This document shows, piece after piece, positions 7,278 to 16,656 of a stretch of DNA of 64,000 bases. The first letter of the stretch is position 1; every line of letters begins with the position of its first letter. The notes beneath the pieces are model-generated. The model saw only the letters and a list, made by a program, of their open reading frames with translations. It ran no database searches and was not told where the DNA came from. A program made the position numbers and the translations under genes. Source of the stretch: Stenotrophomonas sp. WZN-1 (lineage in GTDB: Bacteria > Pseudomonadota > Gammaproteobacteria > Xanthomonadales > Xanthomonadaceae); the NCBI RefSeq assembly GCF_002192255.1, contig NZ_CP021768.1, forward strand, positions 4,358,001-4,422,000. Reading direction: 5' to 3'.

Positions 7278-9647
7278 ATGTCCCGAGTGCTGCCCCTGTC
7301 CCTCCTGCTGTCGGCCGTGCTGGCCGCACCGGCTGCGCATGCCGCGCCGACGCCGATCACCATCGAACAGGCCATGGCCGACCCGGACTGGATCGGTCCG
7401 CCGGTCGAGAAGGCCTGGTGGTCGTGGAACAGCCAGCAGGTGGAGTACCAGCTCAAGCGCAACGGCAGCCCGGTGCGCGATACCTTCCGCCAGTCGGTGG
7501 CCGGTGGCGTGGCCGCACAGGTGGCCGATGACCAGCGCGGCACCCTGGACGTGGCCGAGCCGGTCTACGACCGCAGCCGCAGCCGCAGCGCCTTCGTCCG
7601 CAATGGCGACGTGTTCGTGCGTGACCTGCGCAGCGGCGCGCTGACCCAGCTGACCCGCAGCAACGAGCGCGCGGGCAACGTGAACTTCGCCGCTGACAAC
7701 GGCGTGATCTGGCGTGTCGGCCAGAACTGGTTCCACTGGACCGCCGCCAGCGGCGTGCAGCAGGTGGCCAGCCTGAAGGCCGACAAGGATCCGCGCACGC
7801 CGCCGAAGGCCGACGTGCTGCGCGACCAGCAGTTGCGCACGCTGGAAACCCTGCGCCGCGACCGCGACCAGCGCGAGGCACTGAAGGACCAGGACCAGCG
7901 CTGGCGCCAGGCCGACCCGACCCGCGCGCCGGGCCCGGTGTACCTGGGCGCCGACGTCGAGATCGGTGACAGCGTGCTGTCGCCCGACCTGACCCACCTG
8001 ATCGTGGTGACCAAGCCGAAGGACTTCGACGACGGCCGCACCAGCAAGATGCCGCTGTACGTGACCGAATCGGGTTACGAAGAAAGCGAGGACACCCGCA
8101 CCCGCGTCGGCCGCAACGGCTTCGAACCGCACACCCTGTGGTACGTGGACGTGCGCACCGGCAAGGCCGAAAAGATCTCGCTGTCCGGCTTGCCGGGCAT
8201 CAGCACCGACCCGCTGGCCGAGCTGCGCCGCAAGGCCGGCAAGGATGCGCTGAAGGGCGAGCGCAGCGTGCAGGTGATGAGCGACTTCATGGGCGGCGGC
8301 ATCCGCTGGAGCGCCGACGGCCAGCAGGCCGCGGTGATGCTGCGTGCCAACGACAACAAGGACCGCTGGATCATCAGCGTCAACGCCGCCGACGGCCGCG
8401 TGCAGAACCGCCACCGCCTGACCGACAACGCCTGGATCAACTGGGGCTTCAATGATTTCGGCTGGATGGCCGATGGCCGCACGCTGTGGCTGCTGTCCGA
8501 GGAATCGGGTTTCTCGCACCTGTACACCCAGGCCGGTACCGCCAAGCCGCAGGCGCTGACCAGCGGCAAGTGGGAAACCTCGGCGCCGGTGCCGTCGGCC
8601 GATGGCAAGGGCTTCTATTTCCTGTGCAACCAGCAGGCGCCGCATGACTATGAAGTCTGCGCGGTCGACACCGGCAATCGCCAGGTGCGCGAACTGACCA
8701 GCCTCAACGGCGTGGAAGATTTCTCGCTGTCGCCGGACGGCCAGCAGCTGCTGGTGCGCTACTCCGGTGCCTACCTGCCGCCGCAGCTGGCGGTGCTGCC
8801 CAGCGCCGGTGGCCAGGCACGCGTGCTGACCGATACCCGCACCGCCGACTACAAGGCACGCCAGTGGATCCAGCCGAAGCTGGTCGCGGTGCCGTCCAAG
8901 CATGGTGCCGGCGTGGTCTGGGCCAAGTACTACGAGCCCGAGCACAAGGAACCGGGCAGGAAGTACCCGATCGTGATGTTCGTGCACGGCGCTGGCTACC
9001 TGCAGAACGTGCACCAGCGCTACCCGGCCTATTTCCGCGAGCAGATGTTCCACAACCTGCTGGTGGAGAAGGGCTACATCGTGCTGGACATGGACTACCG
9101 CGGCAGCGAGGGCTACGGCCGCGACTGGCGCACGGCCATCTACCGCAACATGGGCCACCCGGAACTGGAAGACTACAAGGACGGCCTGGACTGGCTGGTC
9201 GACACCCAGCAGGGCGACCGTGACCACGCCGGCATCTACGGCGGCTCCTACGGCGGCTTCATGACCTTCATGGCGCTGTTCCGTGCACCGGGCACGTTCA
9301 AGGCCGGCGCAGCGCTGCGCCCGGTGGTCGACTGGCACAACTACAACCACGGCTACACCAGCAACATCCTCAACACCCCGGACATCGATCCGGAGGCGTA
9401 CCGCGTGTCCTCGCCGATCGAGTACGCGCAGAACCTGCAGGACAACCTGCTGATCGCCCACGGCATGATGGATGACAACGTGTTCTTCCAGGACTCGGTG
9501 CACCTGACCCAGCGCCTGATCGAACTGCACAAGGACAACTGGTCGATCGCACCGTACCCGCTGGAGCGCCACGGCTACGTCCGCGCCGATTCCTGGCTGG
9601 ACCAGTACAAGCGCATCCTCAAGCTGTTCGAGCAGAACCTGAAGTGA
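7278..9647 (+). CDS. S9 family (prolyl oligopeptidase / DPP-IV-like) peptidase, exported
   Basis: A 789-residue exported serine peptidase. The signal peptide is MSRVLPLSLLLSAVLAAPAAHA. A beta-propeller-like region (about residues 60-520) precedes the alpha/beta-hydrolase domain. The catalytic triad is visible: Ser657 in GGSYGG, Asp732/733 in HGMMDDNV and His765 in LERHGY. The ATG at 7278 puts the signal peptide at the N-terminus; the 43 upstream in-frame codons are rejected. It ends overlapping the Nudix gene (GTGA). The DPP-IV/S9B-C arrangement suggests removal of dipeptides or cleavage of short peptides in the periplasm. Substrate preference is not readable. Confidence 0.92.
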   Translation: MSRVLPLSLLLSAVLAAPAAHAAPTPITIEQAMADPDWIGPPVEKAWWSWNSQQVEYQLKRNGSPVRDTFRQSVAGGVAAQVADDQRGTLDVAEPVYDRSRSRSAFVRNGDVFVRDLRSGALTQLTRSNERAGNVNFAADNGVIWRVGQNWFHWTAASGVQQVASLKADKDPRTPPKADVLRDQQLRTLETLRRDRDQREALKDQDQRWRQADPTRAPGPVYLGADVEIGDSVLSPDLTHLIVVTKPKDFDDGRTSKMPLYVTESGYEESEDTRTRVGRNGFEPHTLWYVDVRTGKAEKISLSGLPGISTDPLAELRRKAGKDALKGERSVQVMSDFMGGGIRWSADGQQAAVMLRANDNKDRWIISVNAADGRVQNRHRLTDNAWINWGFNDFGWMADGRTLWLLSEESGFSHLYTQAGTAKPQALTSGKWETSAPVPSADGKGFYFLCNQQAPHDYEVCAVDTGNRQVRELTSLNGVEDFSLSPDGQQLLVRYSGAYLPPQLAVLPSAGGQARVLTDTRTADYKARQWIQPKLVAVPSKHGAGVVWAKYYEPEHKEPGRKYPIVMFVHGAGYLQNVHQRYPAYFREQMFHNLLVEKGYIVLDMDYRGSEGYGRDWRTAIYRNMGHPELEDYKDGLDWLVDTQQGDRDHAGIYGGSYGGFMTFMALFRAPGTFKAGAALRPVVDWHNYNHGYTSNILNTPDIDPEAYRVSSPIEYAQNLQDNLLIAHGMMDDNVFFQDSVHLTQRLIELHKDNWSIAPYPLERHGYVRADSWLDQYKRILKLFEQNLK

Positions 9648-10063
9648 GCAACGCCGCGGCCACGATCCACATCGTGGCCGCGGTCATCCTGGATGACCGC
9701 GGCCGGGCGCTGGTGGTGCGCAAGCACGGTGCCCGCCGCTTCATCCAGCCCGGTGGCAAGCCCGAACCCGGCGAGGCACCGCTGCAGGCGCTGGCGCGCG
9801 AGCTGGACGAGGAACTGGGGGTGCAGCTGCGCACCGCGTCAGCCATCGCGCTGGGCACGTTCGAGGACTGGGCAGTGAACGAGCCCGGCCACCGGGTGCA
9901 GGCACAGGCGTGGTGGGTGCAGGTGGTCGGCACGCCGCAGGCACGCGCCGAGATCGCCGGACTGGCCTGGGTACCGCTGCAGCCGCCGCATGGCCTGCCC
10001 TTGGCACCCTTGAGCGAACACCATATCCTGCCGGCGGTCGCCATCCGGGTGACGGCCCGCTGA
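9644..10063 (+). CDS. Nudix hydrolase
   Basis: A 139-residue Nudix protein with a perfect Nudix box GX5EX7REUXEEXGU: it begins GKPEPGE at about residue 40 and ends RELDEELGV. It should hydrolyse a nucleoside diphosphate linked to another group, using a divalent metal bound by the REXXEE glutamates. The start is a GTG at 9644 that overlaps the stop of the S9 peptidase by 4 bases, so the two are co-translated. Short-form members of this kind act on (d)NTPs or related pyrophosphates; the specificity here is unknown. Confidence 0.92.
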   Translation: MSNAAATIHIVAAVILDDRGRALVVRKHGARRFIQPGGKPEPGEAPLQALARELDEELGVQLRTASAIALGTFEDWAVNEPGHRVQAQAWWVQVVGTPQARAEIAGLAWVPLQPPHGLPLAPLSEHHILPAVAIRVTAR

Positions 10064-10093
10064 GCAGGCGGGCGCCGACTGCAAGGACATCGG

Positions 10094-10654
10094 ATGTCAA
10101 TGTCGATCCCGTCGATCCCCTCCCTGCCTTCCCCGGCCTATCACGCCTGGGTGCGCCCGGTGGCCCAGGCCTCGTTCTGGCTGTCGCTGCTGCTGACGAT
10201 CTACTTCGTGCTGCAGGGCCTGGTGCTGTGGCCGCTGCACAACCTCGCGCTGTGGCGCCTGGTGGAAGGCGAAGTGCAGCTTCAACAGCTGCACAGCCTG
10301 ATCTGGCTGCTGGCGCACCCGGTGGCCGCGTCGATGGTCATCGCGCTGCTGTGCCTGGCCTCGACCGTGTCCAGCTGGGGCCTGTTGCGCGAACGGCGCT
10401 GGGGCCTGTGGAGCTTCGTGCTGTTGCTGCTGCTGAGTGGCTTGACCAACTTCGCAGCCGCCTGGTGGCTGGATGTGTTCATGGGCGACCTCATCCCGTT
10501 CCTGGCCGATGACCCGGCCCTGCTGCAGGAACTGCAGCTGAAACGCTGGCTGATCACGCTGACCGTGGTCGGCATGTCGTTCGTGCTCCTCGGCCTGCAG
10601 GGTTGGCTGGCCTGGCGCCTGCTGCGCCCCGACGTGCGCTCGCGCTTCCACTGA
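10094..10654 (+). CDS. Hypothetical four-helix membrane protein
   Basis: A 186-residue protein with about four hydrophobic helices: around residues 27-50 (FWLSLLLTIYFVLQGLVLW), 70-92, 103-125 and 155-180. A short soluble loop between helices three and four (GDLIPFLADDPALLQELQ) is acidic. A Shine-Dalgarno AAGGA lies 6 bases before the ATG at 10094. It follows the Nudix gene by 30 bases on the same strand. I do not recognise the family. Confidence 0.78.
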   Translation: MSMSIPSIPSLPSPAYHAWVRPVAQASFWLSLLLTIYFVLQGLVLWPLHNLALWRLVEGEVQLQQLHSLIWLLAHPVAASMVIALLCLASTVSSWGLLRERRWGLWSFVLLLLLSGLTNFAAAWWLDVFMGDLIPFLADDPALLQELQLKRWLITLTVVGMSFVLLGLQGWLAWRLLRPDVRSRFH

Positions 10655-10688
10655 GTTCCACCGATCCCTGCCCGACAAGGACTGTCGC

Positions 10689-11810
10689 ATGCGCTGGCTG
10701 TCGCTACTTCCTGCACTGCTGCTGTTCGCCGCGCTACCTGCTTCCGCCGACGCACTGCAATGCGGTGAGTACCGCAGTGTCGATGACGGCGTGGCACTGA
10801 TGTTCACCACCCACAGCAGCGGCTACCGCCACAACGGCATCGGTGAGCCGCAGCCGCTGTGGGTCGATCGCAGTGCGGCACAGACCCGCCTGGTCATGCT
10901 CGACGATGGCGTCGCGGAGCCGATCCGGATCAGCGCCGATGGGCGGCGCATCGAGGACGACGCGCTCGTGGTCTACACCCTGCGCCAGCCCCGGGCCTGC
11001 GCTGTCGAGCCCAGCACCGTTGCCGGCAGCTGCCGCGCTGCTGGCAGCTACTGCATGGTGCAGCTGCCAACGGCCTCGCCCGGCCAGGCCCGGCGCGCCT
11101 GCGACGAGGGGGTGGGTGCCGGTTGCTCGGCACTGCTGCAGCAAAGGCTCGAAAGCAACTCCGCGGCAGCGACCGATGGCGCCGGCACCGCGCGCTTCGA
11201 GCGCCCGCCAGCCTGCCGCGCGCACACCCCCACCCACGATCCACAGGCCTGCGAAGCGCTGACCGACGATGATCTGGCTGCCGCCATGCGACGGGTTGAT
11301 CAGCGCCTGGAACGGGCCGGGATGGCACCGGAGGGACCGCCGTTGCCCCTGGCGGCACTGCAACAGCTGCAGCAGCTGTGCCTGCGCCATCGCGGTGGCC
11401 GCTTCTGTGTCGAAGTGGCCGAACAACAATTGAAAGCACTGCAGCCGGCGCTGGCAGTACAGGCGCTGCAGGTGGTCTGCGACGCAGGCCGCGTCAGTGC
11501 CTGCGAACGTACCGCGCCATTGCGTGAACTCGGTGCCGATCTACGCCTGGTGCCGCTCCAGCAGCTGCCGTGTGGCCGCTACCAGGCCGAGGGTGGCCAG
11601 GTCGACATGCTCGACTTCGGTGATGGCACGCGGGGCCGCCTGCAGGAAGGTGCTGTCCATCTTCAGCGCGACGGCGAAACCCTGGTGCTGCGCCAGCTCG
11701 GCAACGGCGACCTGCTCGGCATGGATACGCAGACCGGTTACCAGCGCTACCAGCCGGTGGCCGGCACGGCACAATGCTCGCCCCCGCGCGAAGGCCGTGG
11801 TTCGCCGTAG
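10689..11810 (+). CDS. Secreted Cys-rich protein of unknown function, paralog 1 of 3
   Basis: A 373-residue exported protein with signal peptide MRWLSLLPALLLFAALPASA. Two similar beta-rich modules start with CG-[YF]: QCGEYRSVDDG near residue 26 and LPCGRYQAEGGQVDMLDFGDG near residue 298. Between them lie Cys-rich helical segments such as ACDEGVGAGCSALL and LCLRHRGGRFCVEVAE, like Sel1/Hcp-type repeats. It is the shortest of three paralogs and lacks the C-terminal Cys-rich extension of the other two. The gene starts 34 bases after the membrane protein gene. No function is known to me; the paired Cys residues imply periplasmic or surface disulfides. Confidence 0.8.
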   Translation: MRWLSLLPALLLFAALPASADALQCGEYRSVDDGVALMFTTHSSGYRHNGIGEPQPLWVDRSAAQTRLVMLDDGVAEPIRISADGRRIEDDALVVYTLRQPRACAVEPSTVAGSCRAAGSYCMVQLPTASPGQARRACDEGVGAGCSALLQQRLESNSAAATDGAGTARFERPPACRAHTPTHDPQACEALTDDDLAAAMRRVDQRLERAGMAPEGPPLPLAALQQLQQLCLRHRGGRFCVEVAEQQLKALQPALAVQALQVVCDAGRVSACERTAPLRELGADLRLVPLQQLPCGRYQAEGGQVDMLDFGDGTRGRLQEGAVHLQRDGETLVLRQLGNGDLLGMDTQTGYQRYQPVAGTAQCSPPREGRGSP

Positions 11811-11847
11811 CGCCTGGAGTTTCCCGTTCGATCGTCAAGGAGACGAC

Positions 11848-13464
11848 ATGCATTCATCCGCACCGCGCCGCCGCTGGCTGGCCTGGGCCTTGCTGCTGGC
11901 CGCGCCGACCGCCTTCGCACAGTCACCGCAATGCGGCCTGTTCAAGGCCGACGAAGGCAGCGGTACGCTGCGCATCAGCTCACCCAACCGTGGCGAACAG
12001 AAGCACTTCGGCAGTGCACCGTCTCCGGTCGCGTTCCAGCAGATCGACGGAACGCTGCAACTGGTGAACCTGGAGTACGGCCTGCCCAGCGCGCTGCAGG
12101 TGCGCGATCGTGGCCGCACGGTCGAGGTGGATGGCACGGTCTACCTCCTGCAGGCTCCCGCACAGTGCGCCGCAGCCGCCACGCCGGCTGAAGGCAGCTG
12201 CCTGGCTGATGCGGCGGCGTGCCTGGACAACCGTCGCGAAGCGACCCCGACCGCGCTGGAAGCAGGGTGCCGGGAAGGCGTGCCCGGCATGTGCCTGCAA
12301 CTGGCTGATCGTTGGCACGAGGAGGCCAAACCCACGGTCGAGGCCGATCCCGCCTTGGCAAAGGCAGCGCTCGACGCCGCCCTGTCCGGCATCAAACTCC
12401 CGGCCGCCTGTAACAACGGCGGCTTCGAACAGGGAACCCCGGCGTGTGCCGCCGCACTCGAGGCCGACCCCGCGGTGCAGGAGCAGCTGGTCAAGGCCGC
12501 GATGACAGCAGCCATGACCGAAGCCATGGTGACGATGACGGCGCCGACCGTGCCGGTGATCATTCCGGCCGAGCGGCGGCAACAGTTGTTGCGGCTGTGC
12601 CGCGAGGTACCGCATGGCGGCTTCTGCACCCGCGTAGCTGAGCTGTCCTGGGAGGCGGGAGATCCCCTGCAGGCAGTGCAAGCGCTGGCTGCGGGCTGCA
12701 CACCTGGCAATGACACCGCCACCTGCGAGCGCCTGCCGGCGTTGCAGGCGGTGGGCGCATCGTTGCAGCCGCAACCGGCAACGGCCTTGCCCTGCGGCAA
12801 TTACCGGGCCGACGGCGGCCTGATGGACACGCTGGACTTCGGCGATGCCGGCCTGGTCGGCGTCGGCTGGGGCAGCCATCTTCGCGCGCGTGTCGAAGCG
12901 GGCGACATCCGCATCCGCCACGACAAGGGCGGCGACTTCGTGCTGCGCCCACTGCCGGGCGGCCAGCTGCTGGGCCTGGATACCTGGACCCGCTTCCAGG
13001 TGTTCCGTCCCACCGGCGAGGGCCCGACCCGCTGCAGTGCACCGAAGCAGTTCAAGGTGCTGCCACTGCCGCAGGATTGCCCGCTGGCGCTGGCCAACGA
13101 GGGCGGTGCCGAAGCCTGCTGTGCCCAGGGCAAGCTGCAGGGCTGCAACATTCTTGGCAACCACCTTGCGCTGTCCGGAAACTGGCTGCAGGCCGCCGGG
13201 CACTACACCACGGTCTGCCGCGCCGGCGTCCGCGAGGGCTGCGAGAACCTGGTCACCGCTCAGGGCAACGGTGCGGATGTGGACGCACGGGCAACCCTGG
13301 AGCAGCTGTGCAAGGCCGACCGCAGCGGCCTGCACGTGGCCTGCGACGTGCTCGGAACCCAGAACTGGGAGCTGATCACGCTGGGTGGTGCCCTGCAGAA
13401 GGCGGTTGACGAGGCGGCCGTGGACGACGCTCCGGCGCCGCGCAATTCCAACCGCAAGCGCTGA
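11848..13464 (+). CDS. Secreted Cys-rich protein of unknown function, paralog 2 of 3
   Basis: A 538-residue exported protein, signal peptide MHSSAPRRRWLAWALLLAAP followed by TAFA and a mature start QSPQCG. The ATG at 11848 has AAGGAG upstream. It repeats the layout of the gene before it: QCGLFKADEG, Cys-rich helices (GCREGVPGMCLQLADRW), then LPCGNYRADGGLMDTLDFGD near residue 312. It adds a C-terminal region (about residues 395-538) with EACCAQGKLQGCNILG and TTVCRAGVREGCENL, very like Hcp/Sel1 Cys-paired repeats. hemF follows 54 bases later. Function unknown. Confidence 0.82.
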   Translation: MHSSAPRRRWLAWALLLAAPTAFAQSPQCGLFKADEGSGTLRISSPNRGEQKHFGSAPSPVAFQQIDGTLQLVNLEYGLPSALQVRDRGRTVEVDGTVYLLQAPAQCAAAATPAEGSCLADAAACLDNRREATPTALEAGCREGVPGMCLQLADRWHEEAKPTVEADPALAKAALDAALSGIKLPAACNNGGFEQGTPACAAALEADPAVQEQLVKAAMTAAMTEAMVTMTAPTVPVIIPAERRQQLLRLCREVPHGGFCTRVAELSWEAGDPLQAVQALAAGCTPGNDTATCERLPALQAVGASLQPQPATALPCGNYRADGGLMDTLDFGDAGLVGVGWGSHLRARVEAGDIRIRHDKGGDFVLRPLPGGQLLGLDTWTRFQVFRPTGEGPTRCSAPKQFKVLPLPQDCPLALANEGGAEACCAQGKLQGCNILGNHLALSGNWLQAAGHYTTVCRAGVREGCENLVTAQGNGADVDARATLEQLCKADRSGLHVACDVLGTQNWELITLGGALQKAVDEAAVDDAPAPRNSNRKR

Positions 13465-13518
13465 GCCCGCCAGGGCCTGTCCGCTGCTTCGGGCGGGCCC
13501 TGCGGTAAAGTACGCGCC

Positions 13519-14415
13519 ATGAACGAATTCGAGCGCGTGCGCGCCTACCTCACCGACCTGCAGGACCGCATCTGTGCGGCGATCGAGGCCGTCGATGGCC
13601 AGGCCCGCTTCCAGGAAGACCTGTGGCAGCGGGCCGAGGGCGGTGGCGGGCGTACCCGCGTGCTGCGCGATGGCGCAGTGTTCGAGCAGGCCGGCATCGG
13701 CTTCTCCGACGTGGCCGGCAGCCGCCTGCCGCCGTCGGCCTCGGCCAACCGCCCGGAACTGGCCGGCGCCTCCTGGCGTGCTACCGGCGTGTCGCTGGTG
13801 TTCCACCCGCTCAACCCGTATGTGCCGACCACCCATGCCAACGTGCGCTTCTTCCAGGCGCAGCGCGACGGCGAAGTGGTGGCCAGCTGGTTCGGCGGCG
13901 GTTTCGACCTGACCCCGTTCTATCCGTTCGACGAGGACGTGCAGCACTGGCACCGGGTCGCACGCGACCTGTGCACACCGTTCGGCGAAGAACGCTACGC
14001 CGCGCACAAGCGCTGGTGCGATGAGTATTTCTTCCTGCGCCATCGCAATGAAACGCGCGGCGTCGGTGGCCTGTTCTTCGACGACCTGCACGGCGACTTC
14101 GAGCGCGATTTCGATTACCTGCGCGCGGTCGGCGATGGCTTCCTCGACGCCTACCTGCCGATCGTGCAGCAGCGCAAGGACGCCGCCCATGGCGAGCGCG
14201 AACGCGAGTTCCAGCTGTACCGCCGCGGCCGCTATGTGGAATTCAACCTGGTCTACGACCGCGGCACCCTGTTCGGGCTGCAGAGCGGTGGCCGCAGCGA
14301 AAGCATCCTGATGAGCCTGCCGCCGCGGGTGCGTTGGGAGTACGGCTTCAACCCGGAAGCCGGCAGCGCCGAGGCGCGCCTGGCCGATTACCTGGTGCCA
14401 CGCGACTGGCTCTGA
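13519..14415 (+). CDS. hemF: Oxygen-dependent coproporphyrinogen III oxidase
   Basis: A 298-residue cytosolic enzyme that oxidatively decarboxylates coproporphyrinogen III to protoporphyrinogen IX in haem synthesis. Family blocks are present: [39 protein letters not shown], the conserved [11 protein letters not shown] and the C-terminal [10 protein letters not shown]. Length matches the family (about 300). It is on the same strand as the flanking secreted paralogs. A GC-rich hairpin at 13465-13505 and a weak hairpin after the gene suggest separate transcription. This oxygen-requiring form fits an aerobic lifestyle. Confidence 0.97.
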   Translation: MNEFERVRAYLTDLQDRICAAIEAVDGQARFQEDLWQRAEGGGGRTRVLRDGAVFEQAGIGFSDVAGSRLPPSASANRPELAGASWRATGVSLVFHPLNPYVPTTHANVRFFQAQRDGEVVASWFGGGFDLTPFYPFDEDVQHWHRVARDLCTPFGEERYAAHKRWCDEYFFLRHRNETRGVGGLFFDDLHGDFERDFDYLRAVGDGFLDAYLPIVQQRKDAAHGEREREFQLYRRGRYVEFNLVYDRGTLFGLQSGGRSESILMSLPPRVRWEYGFNPEAGSAEARLADYLVPRDWL

Positions 14416-14423
14416 TCTTGCGA

Positions 14424-14449
14424 CGCCACGCCTGACGCGTGGCGCCTTC
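14424..14449 (+). terminator. Weak hairpin after hemF
   Basis: CGCCACGC and GCGTGGCG pair around a short loop, followed by a pyrimidine-rich CCTTCTC rather than a clean T-run. It may slow or end hemF transcription before the next gene; I would not call it a strong terminator. Confidence 0.4.
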
Positions 14450-14510
14450 TCACGCCTGTGGTGCGCCCTGCACCGGACAGGCCCTGCTCTGCCTCCTCAA
14501 GGATGACCCC

Positions 14511-16031
14511 ATGCCTGTTGCTGTTCCCTTCCGCCCCCGCGCCGCGGGCTGGCGTGCCTTGCTGGTGCTCGCGCTGGCCTCGGCCAGCCTGCCGGCCGCC
14601 GCGCAATCGATGGCCTGCGGCACCTACAAGGACAGCAGCGGCAACACCACGCTGACCATCGAAAGTGAAGGCCATGGTTTCCTGTCCGGCCCCTACCAGG
14701 CCACCGAGCAACTGCGCATCGCCCGCCAGGAAGACGTGCTCGGTACCGGCAACCTGTCCACGGGCCAACTGGAAAACTGGTACTTCTCGGACAACAACCG
14801 CACGATCAACACGCCCTATCGCGAGTTCACCCGTGAGCGGTCCGCCGCGTGCACGACGATGCCGGAGCCCATCGAGGGCGGCTGCGTGATGAACACCTCC
14901 GAGTGCCTGGAGGCGTTGCCGGAGGCCGAACCGGGGAAGCTGCATGCCTGGTGCGCCGAAGGCGTGGGCGCAGCCTGCACGCAGCTGCTGGAAACCTACC
15001 AGCGGCAGGCCAAGGACACAGCGCCGGCGCCTGCACGGGCCGAGCCGCCGATGCCGGAGATCTGCAAGGAGAGTTCGGCATCCTTCAATGCCGAGGGCTG
15101 CAGGGCAATCGCCGAGGTGATCGGCGCGGAGATGATGGGCAAGGCCGTGCTCGGCCTGCAGCATTCGGTCGATCCTGCGTTGCCGTCCGCGCAGCTCGAT
15201 GAGCTGGCCGCCCTATGCCGGCAGCAGCACGGCGAGACGTTCTGCGGCGACGTTGCCGAGGCGCTGTGGAGTGGTGGACGCCTGTTGCAGGCCAACGAAG
15301 CGCTGCAGCTGTCGTGCGCCCAGCGCGCGGAGGGCGTGGCCTGCGGCCGCGCCGAGGCGCTTGCCCCACTGGCCTCGGTACCGGCCGCTGCACTGGCCCC
15401 GGTGCCGGCCACCACGCTGCCGTGCGGGAGCTTTGAAGCCGGTTACGGCGTGCTGTCGCAGCTGCGCTTCCTCGATGGTGGCCTGGTTGAAGCCGAAGGC
15501 CGCGACCAGCGCCTGCGCGCGAGCCTGCAGGACGGCCGCATCCTCATCCATCGCGACGTCGGCAGCGACTTCGTACTGCAGCCGCTGAAGAACGGAAACC
15601 TGGCCAGCGTCGACGGCGGCAACCGCTTCGCCTACTACGAGCGCACGCCGGGCACAGGCAATGCCAGCTGCGCACCGCCAGTGGCCTTCGTGGAAATCCC
15701 GCTGCCGCTGGACTGCCCGGCCCTGGGCCGCAAGGACGGCGCCAAGGCCTGCTGCACCGAGGGCAAGCTGCTGGGCTGCAAGGTTGCCGGCGAGGCACTG
15801 TTCAACAACGAACAATGGGCCGCCTCGCTGCCCTATTTCGAGACCCTGTGCCGCGCGGGCGTGCGCGAAGGTTGCGTGGCGCTGGCCGCGGTGTACGCGC
15901 GTACCGCGGACCCGAAGATTCCGCAGGCCATGGCTGCGATCTGCGCGAAGGACGGCAAGGGCACCCACGTCGCCTGCGATGTGGACGCGACGCGCAACTG
16001 GCCGGCGCTGAAGGCTGAAGCCGCTCCCTGA
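14511..16031 (+). CDS. Secreted Cys-rich protein of unknown function, paralog 3 of 3
   Basis: A 506-residue exported protein. The ATG at 14511 has AAGGA upstream and opens a signal peptide ending ASLPAAAQ. Mature modules match its paralogs: ACGTYKDSSGN near residue 31, a Cys-rich helical block (WCAEGVGAACTQLLETY), LPCGSFEAGYGVLSQLRFLD near residue 303, then a C-terminal extension with ACCTEGKLLGCKVAGEAL and ETLCRAGVREGCVALAAVY. The extension is closest to that of paralog 2, which implies a duplication followed by divergence. An in-frame start at 14439 would place the signal peptide internally and is rejected. Function unknown. Confidence 0.82.
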   Translation: MPVAVPFRPRAAGWRALLVLALASASLPAAAQSMACGTYKDSSGNTTLTIESEGHGFLSGPYQATEQLRIARQEDVLGTGNLSTGQLENWYFSDNNRTINTPYREFTRERSAACTTMPEPIEGGCVMNTSECLEALPEAEPGKLHAWCAEGVGAACTQLLETYQRQAKDTAPAPARAEPPMPEICKESSASFNAEGCRAIAEVIGAEMMGKAVLGLQHSVDPALPSAQLDELAALCRQQHGETFCGDVAEALWSGGRLLQANEALQLSCAQRAEGVACGRAEALAPLASVPAAALAPVPATTLPCGSFEAGYGVLSQLRFLDGGLVEAEGRDQRLRASLQDGRILIHRDVGSDFVLQPLKNGNLASVDGGNRFAYYERTPGTGNASCAPPVAFVEIPLPLDCPALGRKDGAKACCTEGKLLGCKVAGEALFNNEQWAASLPYFETLCRAGVREGCVALAAVYARTADPKIPQAMAAICAKDGKGTHVACDVDATRNWPALKAEAAP

Positions 16032-16046
16032 GGCCAGGCACCTGTT

Positions 16047-16072
16047 GAGCCGGGCCTGGGCTCGGCGCTACA
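16047..16072. repeat. SMAG-type REP monomer
   Basis: A palindrome reading CTGTAGCGCCGAGCCCAGGC on the minus strand, with a GTAG foot. It lies between the convergent ends of secreted paralog 3 and the DUF421 gene. Confidence 0.75.
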
Positions 16073-16074
16073 GG

Positions 16075-16554
16075 TCAGGTGCTCTTCCGCACGATGATCG
16101 TGATGTGCCCGGTCGTCTCCAGCAAGGCGATCTGCACGTCCTCGATCCGCAGCCCGCCCTGCTGGCGCAGCGCGGCATCGAAATCGGCCCGGCTGATCAG
16201 TTCGCGGCGGAGAACGCCCTCCAACAGCCGGCCATCACGCGCGATCACGGTGGGCTCTCCTTCGATCATCCGCTCCATGCGCCGATTCCGGGTGGTCAAC
16301 CAGCCCACCCCATAGTTCAGCACGATCAGGGTGGCCGCCAGCAGCAGGCCACCGCCCAGCGAGGTGTCGGTGCCCAGCAGCGCGTTCTGTACCGCGTTGC
16401 CCAGCAGCACGATCAGCAGCACGTCGAAGGGCGTGATCTGCCCCAGAGCCCGCTTGCCACCGAGCCGGACCATGCCCAGCACCACGACATACACCACCAC
16501 TGCGCGCAGGATGAACTCCCACCACGGCATGGCCAGTGCGAACAGGTCGGGCAT
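16075..16554 (-). CDS. DUF421 (YetF-family) inner-membrane protein
   Basis: A 159-residue protein: three membrane helices in about the first 85 residues (including FILRAVVVYVVVLGMVRLGG and LGGGLLLAATLIVLNYGVGW), then a cytosolic domain with ERMIEGEPTVIARDG and LRRELISRADFDAALRQQG. This is the YetF/YrbG-type DUF421 layout. The start is the ATG at 16554 (MPDLFALAMPWW), preceded by AGGGGAAG; a longer frame to 16731 runs through the sRNA terminator and is rejected. Role in the envelope is unknown for most members. It converges on secreted paralog 3. Confidence 0.9.
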   Translation of the reverse strand: MPDLFALAMPWWEFILRAVVVYVVVLGMVRLGGKRALGQITPFDVLLIVLLGNAVQNALLGTDTSLGGGLLLAATLIVLNYGVGWLTTRNRRMERMIEGEPTVIARDGRLLEGVLRRELISRADFDAALRQQGGLRIEDVQIALLETTGHITIIVRKST

Positions 16555-16617
16555 TGTCTTCCCCTGCGGAGCGGTGGCCCAGCGTGGCGCAGGCCATGGC
16601 GTCTGGCAACGGCACAA

Positions 16618-16656
16618 ATAAAAAGCCCCGCTGACCAGGGGGAGGTCAACGGGGCC
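16618..16656 (-). terminator. Rho-independent terminator of the sX13-like sRNA
   Basis: On the minus strand GGCCCCGTTGACC pairs with GGTCAGCGGGGC around TCCCCCT, followed by TTTTTATTT. It is a strong intrinsic terminator and forms the 3' hairpin of the sRNA. It would also stop read-through from polA. Confidence 0.9.
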
